From: Hydractinia symbiolongicarpus
Lineage: Eukaryota; Cnidaria; Hydrozoa; Anthoathecata; Hydractiniidae
Assembly: GCF_029227915.1 (NCBI RefSeq)
Contig: NC_079887.1
Coordinates: forward strand, 14,756,001-14,820,000
Length of the DNA stretch: 64,000 bases
Reading direction: 5' to 3'
Part shown: in pieces, positions 25,596 through 37,400 of the stretch
Numbering within the stretch: position 1 is the stretch's first letter
How the letters are laid out: the number at the start of each line of letters is the position of its first letter
Made by a program: the position numbers and the translations under genes
Notes under the pieces: model-generated
What the model was told of the DNA's origin: nothing
Databases searched by the model: none
Seen by the model: the letters and a program-made list of their open reading frames with translations, nothing else

Positions 25596-28500
25596 ATGTC
25601 AGCAAGTATCAAAAGTGGAGATCCAGATCCTGTTTTTATCATAAGATCTGGTCATGAAAGTGTATCTGTTTTGAAATTTTGTTGTCTTGGTGAAAATAAA
25701 GAAGAAGTACTGATCTCAGGGTGAGTTCTATTTCTCTTGTAAAATTGTCGTTGCTGTCGTTGTTTTTGTCGTTATTATCATTTTTGTGTTTGCTATTATC
25801 GTTGTTGTTGTTGGTTGTCGTTGTCGTGGTTGTTGTTGTTGTCGTTTTGTTGTCGTCTTTGTTGCTGTTCTTGTCGTTGTGATCGTTGTTGTTGTTGTGG
25901 TTGTCGTTATTATCGTTGTTTTTGTTGTTGTTGTTGTCGTTGTTGTGGTCGTTGTCGTTGTCGTTTTCGTTGTTGTTTTGGTTTTCGTTATTACCGTTAT
26001 TGTTGTTGTTGTCGTCGTCGTTGTCGTCGTTATTGTGTGGTTGTTGTTGTCATTTTGTTATTATCTTTGTTGTTTTTGCTGACTCTTGGTGTATTTTATT
26101 TTTTTTTATGAAAGCTAAAATAAAGGTTTTCAAATTGCTACATGGTATGACGCCACCACAATTTAGCTTAAAAAAGCAATAATCTAATATTTGTTGTACC
26201 TGCTTGTCACATTCGCTTGTTTTTGTAGAACACAGCACGGGTTGGTTCAAGTATGGGATTTAACAACTAAACGAGTCAAATTCAAATTTCAAGTCAACAG
26301 TGGCCTCCTGAATCTTGATGTGATTCTTCTCAATCAAATTGATTATATTGTGAGGTATGTGTGTTCACACGTATGTTTTACAGACCCCGACTATGCTCTG
26401 TCTAAAATGTTAAATATTTAACTTGACTTAGTTAGTAACCCGTAAAAAAACGAGTTCACCCGTCCTACATATGCGGGGTGCGTCCTTTAGTATAGAGACA
26501 GAATACGTATCGTTGTGCGTTCTTTAGTATACAGACAGAATACGGGGGTTTTGGTTTTAATGTAAAGGATATAACAAATATATAACTTCAAACATGAGAG
26601 ATACACGTTCTTTATTGTTCCGAAGACAGGATTTCAATATTAACGTTTTCTTTCAGTCATGAGCGCAAAGGGAAAGTCGTTTTTTGGCAAGTTTCAAACA
26701 ATGAAGTCGTGATGAAAAAATCGACGAACGTGCACCATGTTGGATTTTGTCCCCTTCACATATTCAAACAACGTAACGTATTGTGTTATGATCTTTCCCA
26801 GCTACCTTTTGTTTAATGATAAGAAACGAAATCCGTTTAGCATTTTCATATTGTCATTAGCAAATCTATTGATAGAAAATCTGTTTTTGCCTTGGTCCGA
26901 TTCCTGTAGTGTATGTACAACAGTTCGAGTTTACATCAATAAAATTGATTATCATTTTCTAAAACAGTGCTCATTGAAAGACGTTTACAGATAATATGTC
27001 TCATCTTGCGTTTTAGGCGATGATTACTGGATGGTATATCCATCATCTGAACAATCTGAGGTTGTTTTTGTTTTTTGTGTACTTGTTTACTTGTTTGCTC
27101 ATGTGTGCATTTTTTGTTTGTTCGTCTGTGTTTTGGTTAAGTTATCATCTTCTCTTTGTGTGGTTCTCTTGTATAAAGTCCAAGTAGAAGCACTTTGTGA
27201 AGATGTAATGGATTACAGATTTGAGATATATATCGTTGTCTTTGCTTTAATTGGCTGTAATTTTAATTTATTTTATTCGTCTTGTAGTTTTCGGTTACAA
27301 AAGCTAACTTGGATAGCACTGATCAAGACGTTTATATTTTGACGCCAGAAGAAAATTTAGGTAGTTTAGTTTTGCTGAGAGTTTATGTCAAAATAATTGT
27401 GCCAAAGTAATGTAAAGTTGTTTTTTTCCAATACAGGATTATGTAAGTAAGTTAGTAGCAGAGGAAGTATGGGAACTATGTTACATTACCGCCAGAAAAA
27501 TAGCCATGCTCTAACTTGCTTGCCTGCCACACAAACCGGTTAGCGGTCAGTAGATGGCACCAAATGGCTTGCAACACTGCATTTAAAGTGCGCCGGAGTG
27601 GGGACTCGAACTTGAAACCTTATGATTACAAACTGAATGCGCTACAACTACACCATCTGCGCCATGTTGAATTCTTTACGATGTTGAATCATGTTGAATT
27701 CTTTATGTCATAAAAGTCTGCTATGCTTGTAGAATTACGCAATGTTAAGGAAACATTAATATGCAGGATTTGGCAACTAAAAAAGAGAGAACTAAGCATC
27801 ATTGTTTGTTTTTAATTTTCTTTTTTTATTAGCAACTTTTTTAATTTGTGTTTTAACAATTTCTCTTCTTCCTCACTAAATAACAAACCTTCCGCTTACC
27901 AATCCCATCTTTAGGAATGGTGATGCACGTTAAGTTGTGTTCCAAACAAAACACTCTGTTCGCTGTAGCTGGTTATGAAGACGGAAGTGTCTACGTATGG
28001 AATGTGTTTACTTCCAGTTGCCATGGTAAAAGAATACACACTGACCCAGGTTTGGCATTTGAGCACCAATCTTTACACCTTTCGGGTTTTTTAAATTTTT
28101 GCTTGTGCTGAGGGAACCTGTACACTGTTTTTTATAACGATTTTTTATAGTGAACGCTCCTAACGATGGGTTCAAGACAAATGCGTTATCTTTTTTTTAG
28201 TGATGTGTCTAACAGTGGATTGTGTTGGAGAGAAAATCTTAACTGGTTCTGCTGATAATAAACTCGTTGTTTCCAAAATAAACAATGTACGTGAAATTTT
28301 CAACCTCTTCTTTCGATAATCTTGTTTTTAAAGTTCTGTTTTGTTATCTTTTTTTTCTCTATCCTAGTCTCAAACGCGTTTAAATATTGGCTTTGACAGC
28401 AGTGCCGAAGATCTCAATTGTAATCGTAGAAACTGCATTTCTTCTCTCCCTTTCTCTTTAAAGGATGTACAATTTGAAGAACATGCGACAGACGAAACAA

Positions 28501-29741
28501 AGACGTCGGGATATTCTTCGTGTGACGTCAGAAACGATGGGCGTATAGTAGCGTGTGGTGGCTGGGATGGAAAGTAAATGCATATCGTAGTTGTTGTTTT
28601 TAAGCTCGTGCTTCACACTGTGGCAGACATTATATAATCAGACATTAACGAATCAACAATTTCTGATGTATAGGCTTAATTACACAGGATAACTTCTCTC
28701 TTTTCCTGACAATAGTGGACAGGCTTCCTGGCTAGCTCAGGACCGACCCATATAGAAGGGCGTCCACCACATAGAGGTTTATCCCAAATTGGTTTAGATG
28801 GTTCAAAAACTTGCTTTCGGGTCTTGAGGTACAATTAAATCAGCCCCAAAGTGTGAGAGCCTGTTTTTGGGAGAATAAAGAACCTTGAGATTCTAAAAAG
28901 TGAAACAAAAAAAAGGCTTCGCAGAAAAACTTAAAGGTTTTGCTGTCTTAGTGGGGACAATTGATGTAAAACATTGTCTGGAGTAAAGTATAGATTAACT
29001 TCTGACAAGAATGGTTTTGTATGACTCATTGCTGGGCGTGTCCGTTATACAGAGGTCAGTTGAGGGTAGTGCAAAATAAGGACCTTGAAATGACGTCCGC
29101 TATCGAGAGGTGACCGCTATAGAGGTTTTGTGATGAAAGTTTGAGCCTCGTTTTGTAAGTTTGAGCCTCATTTTGTCAGTTTCTAAGGAACGTATGCCTT
29201 GTAGAAAGATATCAGCTATAAGGCTTACACGGTTTCTTTATAAAATGTGCTTTATAAAAATATCAGACTGGGATTTCGTGTTAAAAGCAATAGGTCTGTT
29301 CTTTAGACCAATAGAGAAATAAGTATAATGACCATGCTAGTGAGAATTTTTGTATTCTTATAAAAAAGCATGCATTAGGTTGCAACTTTGGTTTCCAGAA
29401 AGGAGCGATGAATCGGTCATTATGCCAGTAGAGTAAACAAGGCATGTTCTCGTTTGTTATCTCGATTTGACTATTTTCGATGATAGATGTGTCAAATATC
29501 GCCAAATTTGCAAAAATATGTTTTTGTTGTTTTATTTGAAAAGTGAAAACGAATGTTTTCTTCTATAATATTTGTGTATTTTGATCTTAGAATTCGCATA
29601 TTTGGTTGGAAAAAATTAAAACGGTTAGCCATCTTGAAATATCACTCGGAGAGCGTTAACTGTTTGCACTTTGGTGCGAATCGCTTGTTAGCTGCTGGAA
29701 GCAAGGATGGAAAAATCACATTGTGGGATGTGTACAAATAA
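25596..29741 (+). CDS. GNB1L: GNB1L, WD40 beta-propeller protein
   Basis: WD-repeat protein of 345 residues (human about 327). Nine exons join in frame: 25596-25720, 26229-26354, 26657-26772, 27017-27060, 27288-27360, 27915-28025, 28201-28286, 28368-28573, 29591-29741. Diagnostic blocks are [73 protein letters not shown] and [18 protein letters not shown], the last near-identical to the vertebrate GNB1L ending. The protein is a complete propeller without other domains; vertebrate GNB1L has been linked to TELO2-TTI-type PIKK maturation, which I cannot confirm here. The donor at 27061 (GAG/GTTGTT) is weak. An acceptor-like AG sits three bases before the ATG. AATAAA occurs at about 29798. Confidence 0.94.
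25740..26060. repeat. (TTG/TCG)n microsatellite in GNB1L intron 1
   Basis: About 300 bases of GTTGTTGTCGT-type trinucleotide repeat. The open frames across it (Val, Cys or Leu runs) are artefacts of the repeat. Confidence 0.9.
26479..26549. repeat. 37-bp tandem duplication in GNB1L intron
   Basis: TGCGTCCTTTAGTATAGAGA at 26479 recurs at 26516 with two mismatches, both followed by CAGAATACG. Confidence 0.7.
27515..27663 (-). mobile_element. tRNA-derived SINE (tRNA-Thr-like head)
   Basis: On the minus strand 27663-27590 gives a tRNA-like sequence: GGCGCAGATGGTGTAGTTG (A box), an anticodon loop CTTGTAA-like stretch (TTTGTAATC, anticodon TGT) and AGTTCGAGTCCCC (B box), ending CCGGCGC. Acceptor pairing is imperfect and the anticodon stem is weak, so it is a SINE head or tRNA pseudogene rather than a working tRNA. 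About 75 bases of non-tRNA body follow. It lies in a GNB1L intron. Confidence 0.6.
28735..29130. mobile_element. possible pogo-like MITE remnant
   Basis: CATATAGAAGGGCGTCC near 28750 and GACCGCTATAGAGG near 29110 resemble the decayed TIRs of pogo/Tigger elements. The ends do not match well enough to set borders. It lies in the last GNB1L intron. Confidence 0.3.
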
Positions 29742-32055
29742 ATCGGTTAACAACGCTTTAAATCGTCAGATTTGTTGAATTGGGCAGAGATCCCAATAAT
29801 AAAACCTAGTACAGTCTGAATCTAGTAAAGTAATTAAAGATGTAATGTTACTTCCCAAAGCACAAAAGCTGTTGCGAAAGCCACTCACATAAACTTGATC
29901 AACAGTGAATGTAAAAAATAGTCATTTTTGTAGAATATATTTTTCAATTAAAAACTTTTTTTAATCTCCCGTAATATGATTTTCTTCTTTCCATCATGCG
30001 AGTCCACTCAGAGAGTCGTCATTGCTATGATGTACATAAAACGTTTCATTTGTTAAATCAGCTGCATAGAGCTCTGATATAACTCTGAAAAACAAGAGTC
30101 TTTAATATTATCTCCTCTGCGCGATTTAAACCGTGTTGTGTTCATTAAGGCAGGAGTGGTGAAGTGATTGATTTCAATCCTGTTATTTAAAGAGAAAATA
30201 GCAGAAATTAAACAAGAAATGCTTGATTTTTTTTCTAAAACTTCCCCATTACTGCGTTAATTTCATGCAACGAAAAAGTAATTTTTTGGAAAACTCCGTT
30301 AATTTTATGCTCCAGAAATGCATATTTTTTATGTTTTCTAGTGCGCTAATTTTCTTAGTTGTTAATAAAGTGATTCGCTGATTTTAAGGTATGTCCGAAG
30401 CAGCACTCAGTTCAATGATCTCCCCGTTTTCTATGACGCTATCCCGTACGTTAATAAATCAACTACCTTACGTCTACAGATCTCTCCAACAAAATCCATG
30501 GTACATGAGTTCCATCGCAACGATCCTATCCCATTTTATACCTTATATGTCGGCTAACAGTTTCGGATTATCTTTTCGTTCTAAGGCAGCATCTTGTAAT
30601 GTTACAGCTGCGTTTTCTGTAATTATTTTTAATAGACTCTCGTATTCATCGATTTTTTGTTACTTTTTTTTCTGTGGCAAATACAATATATATGGTCAGC
30701 AATTAACCGAGTTCAGTTTAATAAAGCTGGAGTTTGAAGGTAAGGAACGATTGGTTTTTTCAAATAAAAACTTACTTATTCTTTAACTTTCTTCGTCCAG
30801 ACGATGACCTTGAACTTGACGTATTCTCTTGATCAGTTTTTTTATTGCGCATTATTTGCAAAGTTTTTGAATGAGTATAGTTACCATAACATTGCTTGTG
30901 TTAGTGAAAAGCACTGAAGTTGTTCTCATTGTCCGAAATCATTATCCATATATTTATCCATATATATCCTCTCCACTGTATATGTTCTTAACTTGCAAGT
31001 TTGACATTGCAAGTTTGACATGTTGTTTCGCATCATTATTTTTCCGCGAGTTATGCATTAAAAATGTACTTCTTACCTTTTTAACAGGCGTTAAATTTAA
31101 CTTCTTCGAGTCCATCTTATTTCTCTATCATGTTTATTCGAGCGTGGAACGAATTTAGAATTTTCCCGCGGTAAAATTGTTTGTTTACATACGAACTTTG
31201 TTGAACGCTCCGCAAAGTAGCAAATATAAGACGGGGGTTAAAACAGAATCAAAAACATTACTTTACAAAATTACAATAATGTATTTTTAAAAACTTGTAA
31301 TAAGCATATAACTTATTACACGAAAATAACTAGTCAACTAATTAACGCGAATTTGAAAATTTCACGTTTATTAAAGCCATGTTATTTTCATACCTACACA
31401 GATTTCTCCTCCGTTAAAAAAAACATCTGTACATTTCATGGAAGCTCTCCAAAGCGACCCTGGTCGTGATGTCACTACCATTCAAGTTGACCTCTGGTTG
31501 AAACCGCGCCAGGCAAAAGTCATGAGGGAGATCTATGAACATTTTAAATCAGAAAAGGGGAGAAGCATCATCAAGGCAGCTGGTGTTACAGACACTTTGA
31601 AGGAGGCTTGCCAACGAAACCAAAATTTAATTAGTTTAAACCCCTTTACTGTATATGTTATATCAGAAAAATAATGATTGCCTATGCATATCCAATTTCT
31701 GTTGTTTCTTTCTTTGCTTCCATTTCATCTAATTTTGAAAAAAGAATTTTTTAATGGCTTAAAATTCACGTTATATAATGCTGTTTAAATATTTGCTTTT
31801 TTAAATTCGCGGTAATTACCACACACTTAAATACTGAAATTTACAAATTCGTGTTAATTTCATGTATCTTAATTAATTCCGCTTTATTAAGTTGACTACT
31901 TATTTTCGTGTAATAAGGTAGTGAAATAACATTTTTGAAATATGTTGTCATGGTTTATATTAGTCATTTATTGTAAAGTGACATTTTAAGTAAAAGAAAC
32001 CCCTCATCGCAATGACTTCGAACACTTGTTATATTTGTTCGTAAAGATGTAAAAG
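29742..32055. other. intergenic, decayed transposon-like sequence
   Basis: About 2.3 kb with two separate protein-like islands. One at 30395-30560 reads SSTQFNDLPVFYDAIPYVNK in its best frame. The other at 31405-31610 reads MEALQSDPGRDVTTIQVDLW and REIYEHFKSEKGRSIIKAAG. Neither has consistent splice sites. The second resembles the C-terminal part of repetitive ORFs seen in many invertebrate genomes, so an old DDE-type transposon is my best guess, weakly supported. Confidence 0.35.
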
Positions 32056-32158
32056 ATGGCGTCGTTAACATCGGCGTTGTGGAATGTGGAATGTCTACTT
32101 CGTTCCATATTTTTCCCAAATACAACTAGATTAAGCAGATACAAGCAAGCCGACCAAG
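32056..32158 (+). CDS. orphan first-exon candidate
   Basis: An ATG opens MASLTSALWNVECLLRSIFF, then PNTTRLSRYKQADQ, ending at a strong donor (CCAAG/GTAAAGCC) in phase 1. The N terminus is Ser/Leu/Arg-rich with few acidic residues, as in a mitochondrial targeting peptide. A following acceptor at about 32242 would give only AAQFSLT and stop. No further exons were found before the LINE insertion at 32563. It could be the start of a gene broken by that insertion, a short peptide gene, or chance. Confidence 0.3.
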
Positions 32159-32562
32159 GTAAAGCCATTCCATAAATGTTATAGAAGCATTATATAAAAA
32201 CATTTCTTTGCCCACTAAAATTCTGCGAACTCGTCATTTTAGCTGCACAGTTCTCCCTGACATAGCCTAAACATGCTGAGGGTAAACTACAAGCATAGTT
32301 AACGCCACAGATAAATTAAGACTTGAAATTGGTGACGTGGACTGTAACGCATAAAAATTTTTCCAAAAAAAACTTAAAGAAACGTGAATGGTTGTCAAAA
32401 ATCCATCTAATCTATCTCATCCTATCCATATGGATACAGAGATATTATTAAAACAGATATCTCTATCATATGTCTATAATAAAAAAGATTGATCTTTTGA
32501 CCAAGAGAAACAAAAAGCAGTAGTCTTCTTTAAAAAAGAAAATCTCTATCATACACTGCAAA

Positions 32563-33360
32563 ATGAAAAATTTGAAAACATGTGCAAAAACACTTGAGGA
32601 TGATCTGAATAGTTTATCTGGTTGGTCAACCAATCAGAACCTTCTATTTAATGATGGCAAAACGAAACAAATGTTATTCTCAACAAACAAAATGAGTTCC
32701 TATCATCATCTTGAAACAACCAACGACTGTAACATTATTCACAATGGTTGCTCAATCGAACGTAACTCAATCTCAAAAATACTGGGAATACATTTTGACG
32801 AAAATCTGAATTGGAAAAATCATATTACCAAAGTTACACAATCTTCCTATGCAGTAATTCGAGCACTTAAACAATGGAAACGATTTACTCCGTATCATGT
32901 GAGAAAGAACCTCGCTGAAACACTCATTCTATCCAAACTTAATTATAGTAATGTAGTATTTGGCCAATTACCAAAGTACCTATTAAATAGACTTCAGAGA
33001 GTGCAGAACACAGCAGCATCTTATGTTCTTGGAAGATATGTGAAAACAACAGACGTTATCGATCTTGGGTGGTTGCCAGTTAGAGAAAACATTGATTTCG
33101 CGACTGTTAAACTGGTACATAAAGCTTTACACACTGATACATGGCCAGACTATCTTCCATTACATATGAACACATTTAATCCACGTTTGGGTAATGAAAT
33201 GACATTACAACATGGTGAAGCAAAAACGTTTTCTGAACAAGCTAACATATATAATGACCTACCACGTAAAATAAGAGTTTGTGAAAATTTTTACAGGTTT
33301 AAAACAGATGCGAAAGAGTATTTCAAAGACAAAGGTCTAGCGAGGCTTCTGTCATTGTGA
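32563..33360 (+). mobile_element. LINE reverse-transcriptase ORF, C-terminal 265 residues
   Basis: An intact 265-codon frame covers the region after the catalytic palm of a non-LTR reverse transcriptase: LNSLSGWSTNQNLLFNDGKT, LGIHFDENLNWKNHI, YSNVVFGQLPKYLLNRLQRV and IYNDLPRKIRVCENFYRFKT are typical of CR1/Jockey-type ORF2 ends. The YADD motif and the endonuclease are absent, so it is 5'-truncated. The open frame over 800 bases suggests recent insertion. A T-rich tract at 33810-33828 lies further downstream. Confidence 0.85.
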
Positions 33361-34440
33361 TACTTTTTCTTACGTATAACTATTTTATTTTCATCTTTAA
33401 CGACTTGCTGAGATCAGTTGAATGGTACTTCAACTCTTCAATCGATTTCAACAAATTAACTTTTAGCAAGTGAATAATTTTCATCATATTTTACATATAT
33501 CTTTTGTGGTTTAGCGTCCTGGTGTCTACTACCCCAATTTACTTAGCAACATGTGCCTACTTATGTCTATTTTATTCAATTTATTTAAGCTACAATTTAA
33601 TTGGCGAACTTATGCACTTTTGTCTTCTACTTTTTCCACGTTCCAATTTTCTTTTGTCTCCCTATTTTTAGCCTTTTCTCAGCGTTCTGTTCCAATTACC
33701 ATGTGTCTTGACTTATCTTAAGTGTAGGATTTTATAGTATTTTATTAATTGTATTATATGTATAATTTATCATAACTTATTTGCAAATAACTTTTAACCT
33801 TTTCTCTTTTTTTTTTTTTTTTTTTTATGGAGAAGAACCATTTGTAAATAATGGAACCAAAAATACATGATGATATGGATCAGTATTTCTAAGATTTAAT
33901 TGGGAAACGTTGAATTAGTGTCAAATAACGTAGTTAATTCAGCGAAACATTTTTGTCCGTCCGTCACGCATTTTTTTTTTAAGTATTGGTGTTAACTAGC
34001 TAAAAAAAACAATACAAAATGAAAACATTTTTGTTGTTTTTTTCCTAGCCACTATCTTGTTATCAGAAAATAACAATATTTTCATTGTTCTGTTAACTTT
34101 TATATTTTCCGAAAACGCAACTTTGTTCAAAATAGTCACATGCCCGGCGGAAGAAAGTTAACCCAGAGAAAATGTGATCACCCTTTTAAAGAAAAGAAAA
34201 AGGCGGCAAGCTAAGTTCTGGTGACTTCAATAGTTTCCGTCGAACTGGTTTTTCATTTTCAAATTTAAGTATTGGTTGACTTTTTTTAAAGGTGTTACAA
34301 CCAACAATAAATTTGTAGTATTCTGTACTTATAAAAACTCGCCGCATAAGATGATGAATAATTGATTAAAATATATAATAATTATCGTTATCTTACTAGG
34401 ATTATTAGCCAGTAATTATCTGCTAAGGTAGCTGGTTAAT
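33361..34440. other. intergenic, LINE 3' region and vWA gene upstream
   Basis: The first several hundred bases are likely LINE 3' UTR. A run of about 20 T at 33809-33828 is present. Nothing coding was recognised before the signal-peptide exon at 34441. Confidence 0.5.
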
Positions 34441-37400
34441 ATGAGTGGAGTGCTGCTGCTTTTGTGGCTTTCAGCGATATCTTTTAGTACAAGTAAGTTA
34501 CTATAAAATAAAAAAATTCTTGCTATTTTATTTGTTTATTGCTGACGGACTTTCAAACAGACGATGGCTTTACAGTCAACCGTCATCATTGCAGCCATTT
34601 GTCGGCATTTTGACGACCCAGTCTTACCTCCTTTCAACTGTCTTTTTAAAACATGGCGGTTTTAACCGCGACAACAAGCCTATTTGAACAACTAAATAGA
34701 AAAATTCGCAGGACATTGGATAGGTACAAGGTTGACTTGCAACATCATGGCAATCCCCTACAAGCCATCAAATGCCAAGTAAAACCTTGAACCTTATTTA
34801 ATACTTAGATAAGTTTCTCTACTTAGATAGTAAAAAAAAGCCCTGCCGATGTCGTCTTGTGTTACTGAAAAAGAATAGAAAAAACAAAAACAATATATAT
34901 TTGAGAAAGAGATTGTGTGAAATCTCTGACTTCAATATGTTAAAAAGTTAGAACAAGGTACAACGACTCGTCCATAGCTAATCTAACGTATTTAGATTCC
35001 AAAACACATTTTGCTTGACAAGAGAAACGGTGGTCAGTTTTGTGTCTAAGTGTCAAACTAAACTCTAGCATTCCATGCTTTTTAATATTTTATCAGAAGA
35101 ACAAACAGAACATGTAAATAAATGCCTGTAAAAGATTGAGCGTTGTAATTTTACTGAAGTGTCTATAATTCCAAGGAATGGTTAACTTTGGTGCCCTTTT
35201 ATTTACGCTTACGATTTTTTGTCCAGTGTACCTTGTGCATTTAATACTCTCACTTGAGTAAAGAAAGTCGTCTAAACACAGTAGACTACGTTAAATTATA
35301 CAACTACTCCTGAGATTCTTATACTTTAAGGGCAGAAATTTTCGCAGGCAGAATTTTTTAAGATTTTCGCGATTTTAGCCCCTTTTCGCGAAAATTTCTG
35401 CTTAATTAGAAATTTAACCTGAAATTTGTGAAAGTTATTTTCACAAAAAATTAACTTTTTCTAAAAGTCGCGAAAGTTTTTCCAAGTTTTAAAAGCCGAA
35501 AACTCTTAAATAACGAGGGCTCCGAGGACGAGGGCGGAAATAAGAGAATCGCAACGATAAAAATAATCAGCCCAAAAAAATGGCTCTAAAACTCTAACTC
35601 TAAAAACGGCTTTCCAATTGAAATTCATTGTCATTCGCAAAAGTTTTTGTGCCCAAAAATTAAGATTTTTGAAAATTGGCGAAAGTTTTTTATCCTCGCC
35701 AACATTTTTGCCCGCGAAAATTTCTGCCCTTAAAGTATTAAACGCAAAGTGGAAACAATTGAGTTACACTTTTATGACCTTGCCACTATTTGGTAACAGC
35801 TGGTAAACTGCTTCGATGCTCTCAATTTCATCTACAATCGACAAAAACAATTTGACACAACAGCAGTTTTTTACGCATTTTGTGAAGTTAGCAAAAACCA
35901 TCAGCTCGCCAATACCCCGCAGCCGAGCGGTTGCCAACTTGTGAATTCTGTACATCCATGGATATGCTAAACAGCGTTTAGAATGCGATAGTTGCACTAA
36001 CGAAATAATCTACTAGTGATCTAATTAGGTGCCACAAAGTGCCAAAATATCGACAAAAAAAGTAATGATGACTTCGATAACAATAGGCACAGCTTAAGAA
36101 TTTAGATTTAATCTAATAACGTAGTTTCTAGAAGTCCAAAGTTCTCTGGAAATATTGACAAGTGAGCTTTGACAATTTCAAATTGTGTCCGTCTAAAATT
36201 AATGCTTATGACAACGGTATAGCGCCCTTCCAAGTCGAAAATAGAATACTGTGTTAGTTGTTAGTTGAAGAAAGTAGCATCTAGGTAAAAAAAATACTAT
36301 GTCGACAATACAAAATACTTTGGGCAATAGGAAATGTTTGAAAAATTAAATGCTATATTTGAAATTATACTATCACAGAAAAAGGTACTTTGGTCGGCTA
36401 GCCGATCAGGTCTATCAGTCTATGTGCACAAATGCTTCATCAGTGAGGCATAGCTAGTCATATGTGTTAGTGCTAATAAAGTGCAGTGAGAGAATTATAG
36501 GGCAATAAGATCTCTTTAGAATTATCTAATCACATCCTAAAATTTTCAAAAGAATTTTAGCCTGTTAGTTTAACAGTTCTCTCGTACTAGAGAATTCAAC
36601 TTTTGCATTATTTTTGCCAGTATGGTGATGTATTGACTGTAGAAGATTATAATGCCTCTTTTAATTAATCCTAGCTAGTGGACCAATTCTCTTTTCCTCT
36701 TTTATAGTTGGCCATTAGATTTCAACAGTTTTATACTGATGTTCAATGAACAACATATCTATAGCTATTATGTACGTTAAATATGGGGAAGTATAAATAT
36801 GGGAATTTTTAGGTAGCGTCAAAGCGGTAAAGAAGTATTGCAGACAGCTATATGCAAGTAAGAACGAGGAATGAAAACACATTTGTAAAAATTGGCTTAT
36901 AATTAGGTTTAAAATGTACTTTACCTTCAAGCATGTGTTGTGCCTTATCTTCTGCCACGATGTTTTGTATAAATATTGTATTATTGTTTTATTGTATAGT
37001 AGTAGTGATATCTATAAAAGATATACAAGGACAGATTATCCTTTACGTCTGTTTTTTGTCGTCATTAGTGGATAAAGATCATCAGAAAATTTTTGCTGTC
37101 GTAATTTGGAGGACTGTTTTAATACAAATTTGGCATCATTTTTAAATGACAGAGAATTAAGGTTCAAGTACATAACTATGCAGTATATAAAAAGACTTAG
37201 CAAATTTTTTGTCAACAAACACAAAATCAAAATGTAAGATTTTATGCATTTTTGTGAGAATACAATCAAGTGTTCTGCCTTACAAACATATCAGGTATTG
37301 CTACAATTAGCAAAAAATTGTAGCTAGCTATAGCTAGGTACCGTCACTTTTGAAGTGATTTCTGGCAAAATGGATTTAAAAAATGAATTTCATTTCTCCA

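Noticed and set aside
25786-26182. Three overlapping open frames of about 98 codons
   Set aside because: They cross a (TTG/TCG)n microsatellite and encode only Val, Cys or Leu runs; the region is GNB1L intron 1.
27590-27663. Functional tRNA-Thr gene
   Set aside because: A and B boxes are good but acceptor and anticodon stems do not pair fully; a SINE head is more likely.
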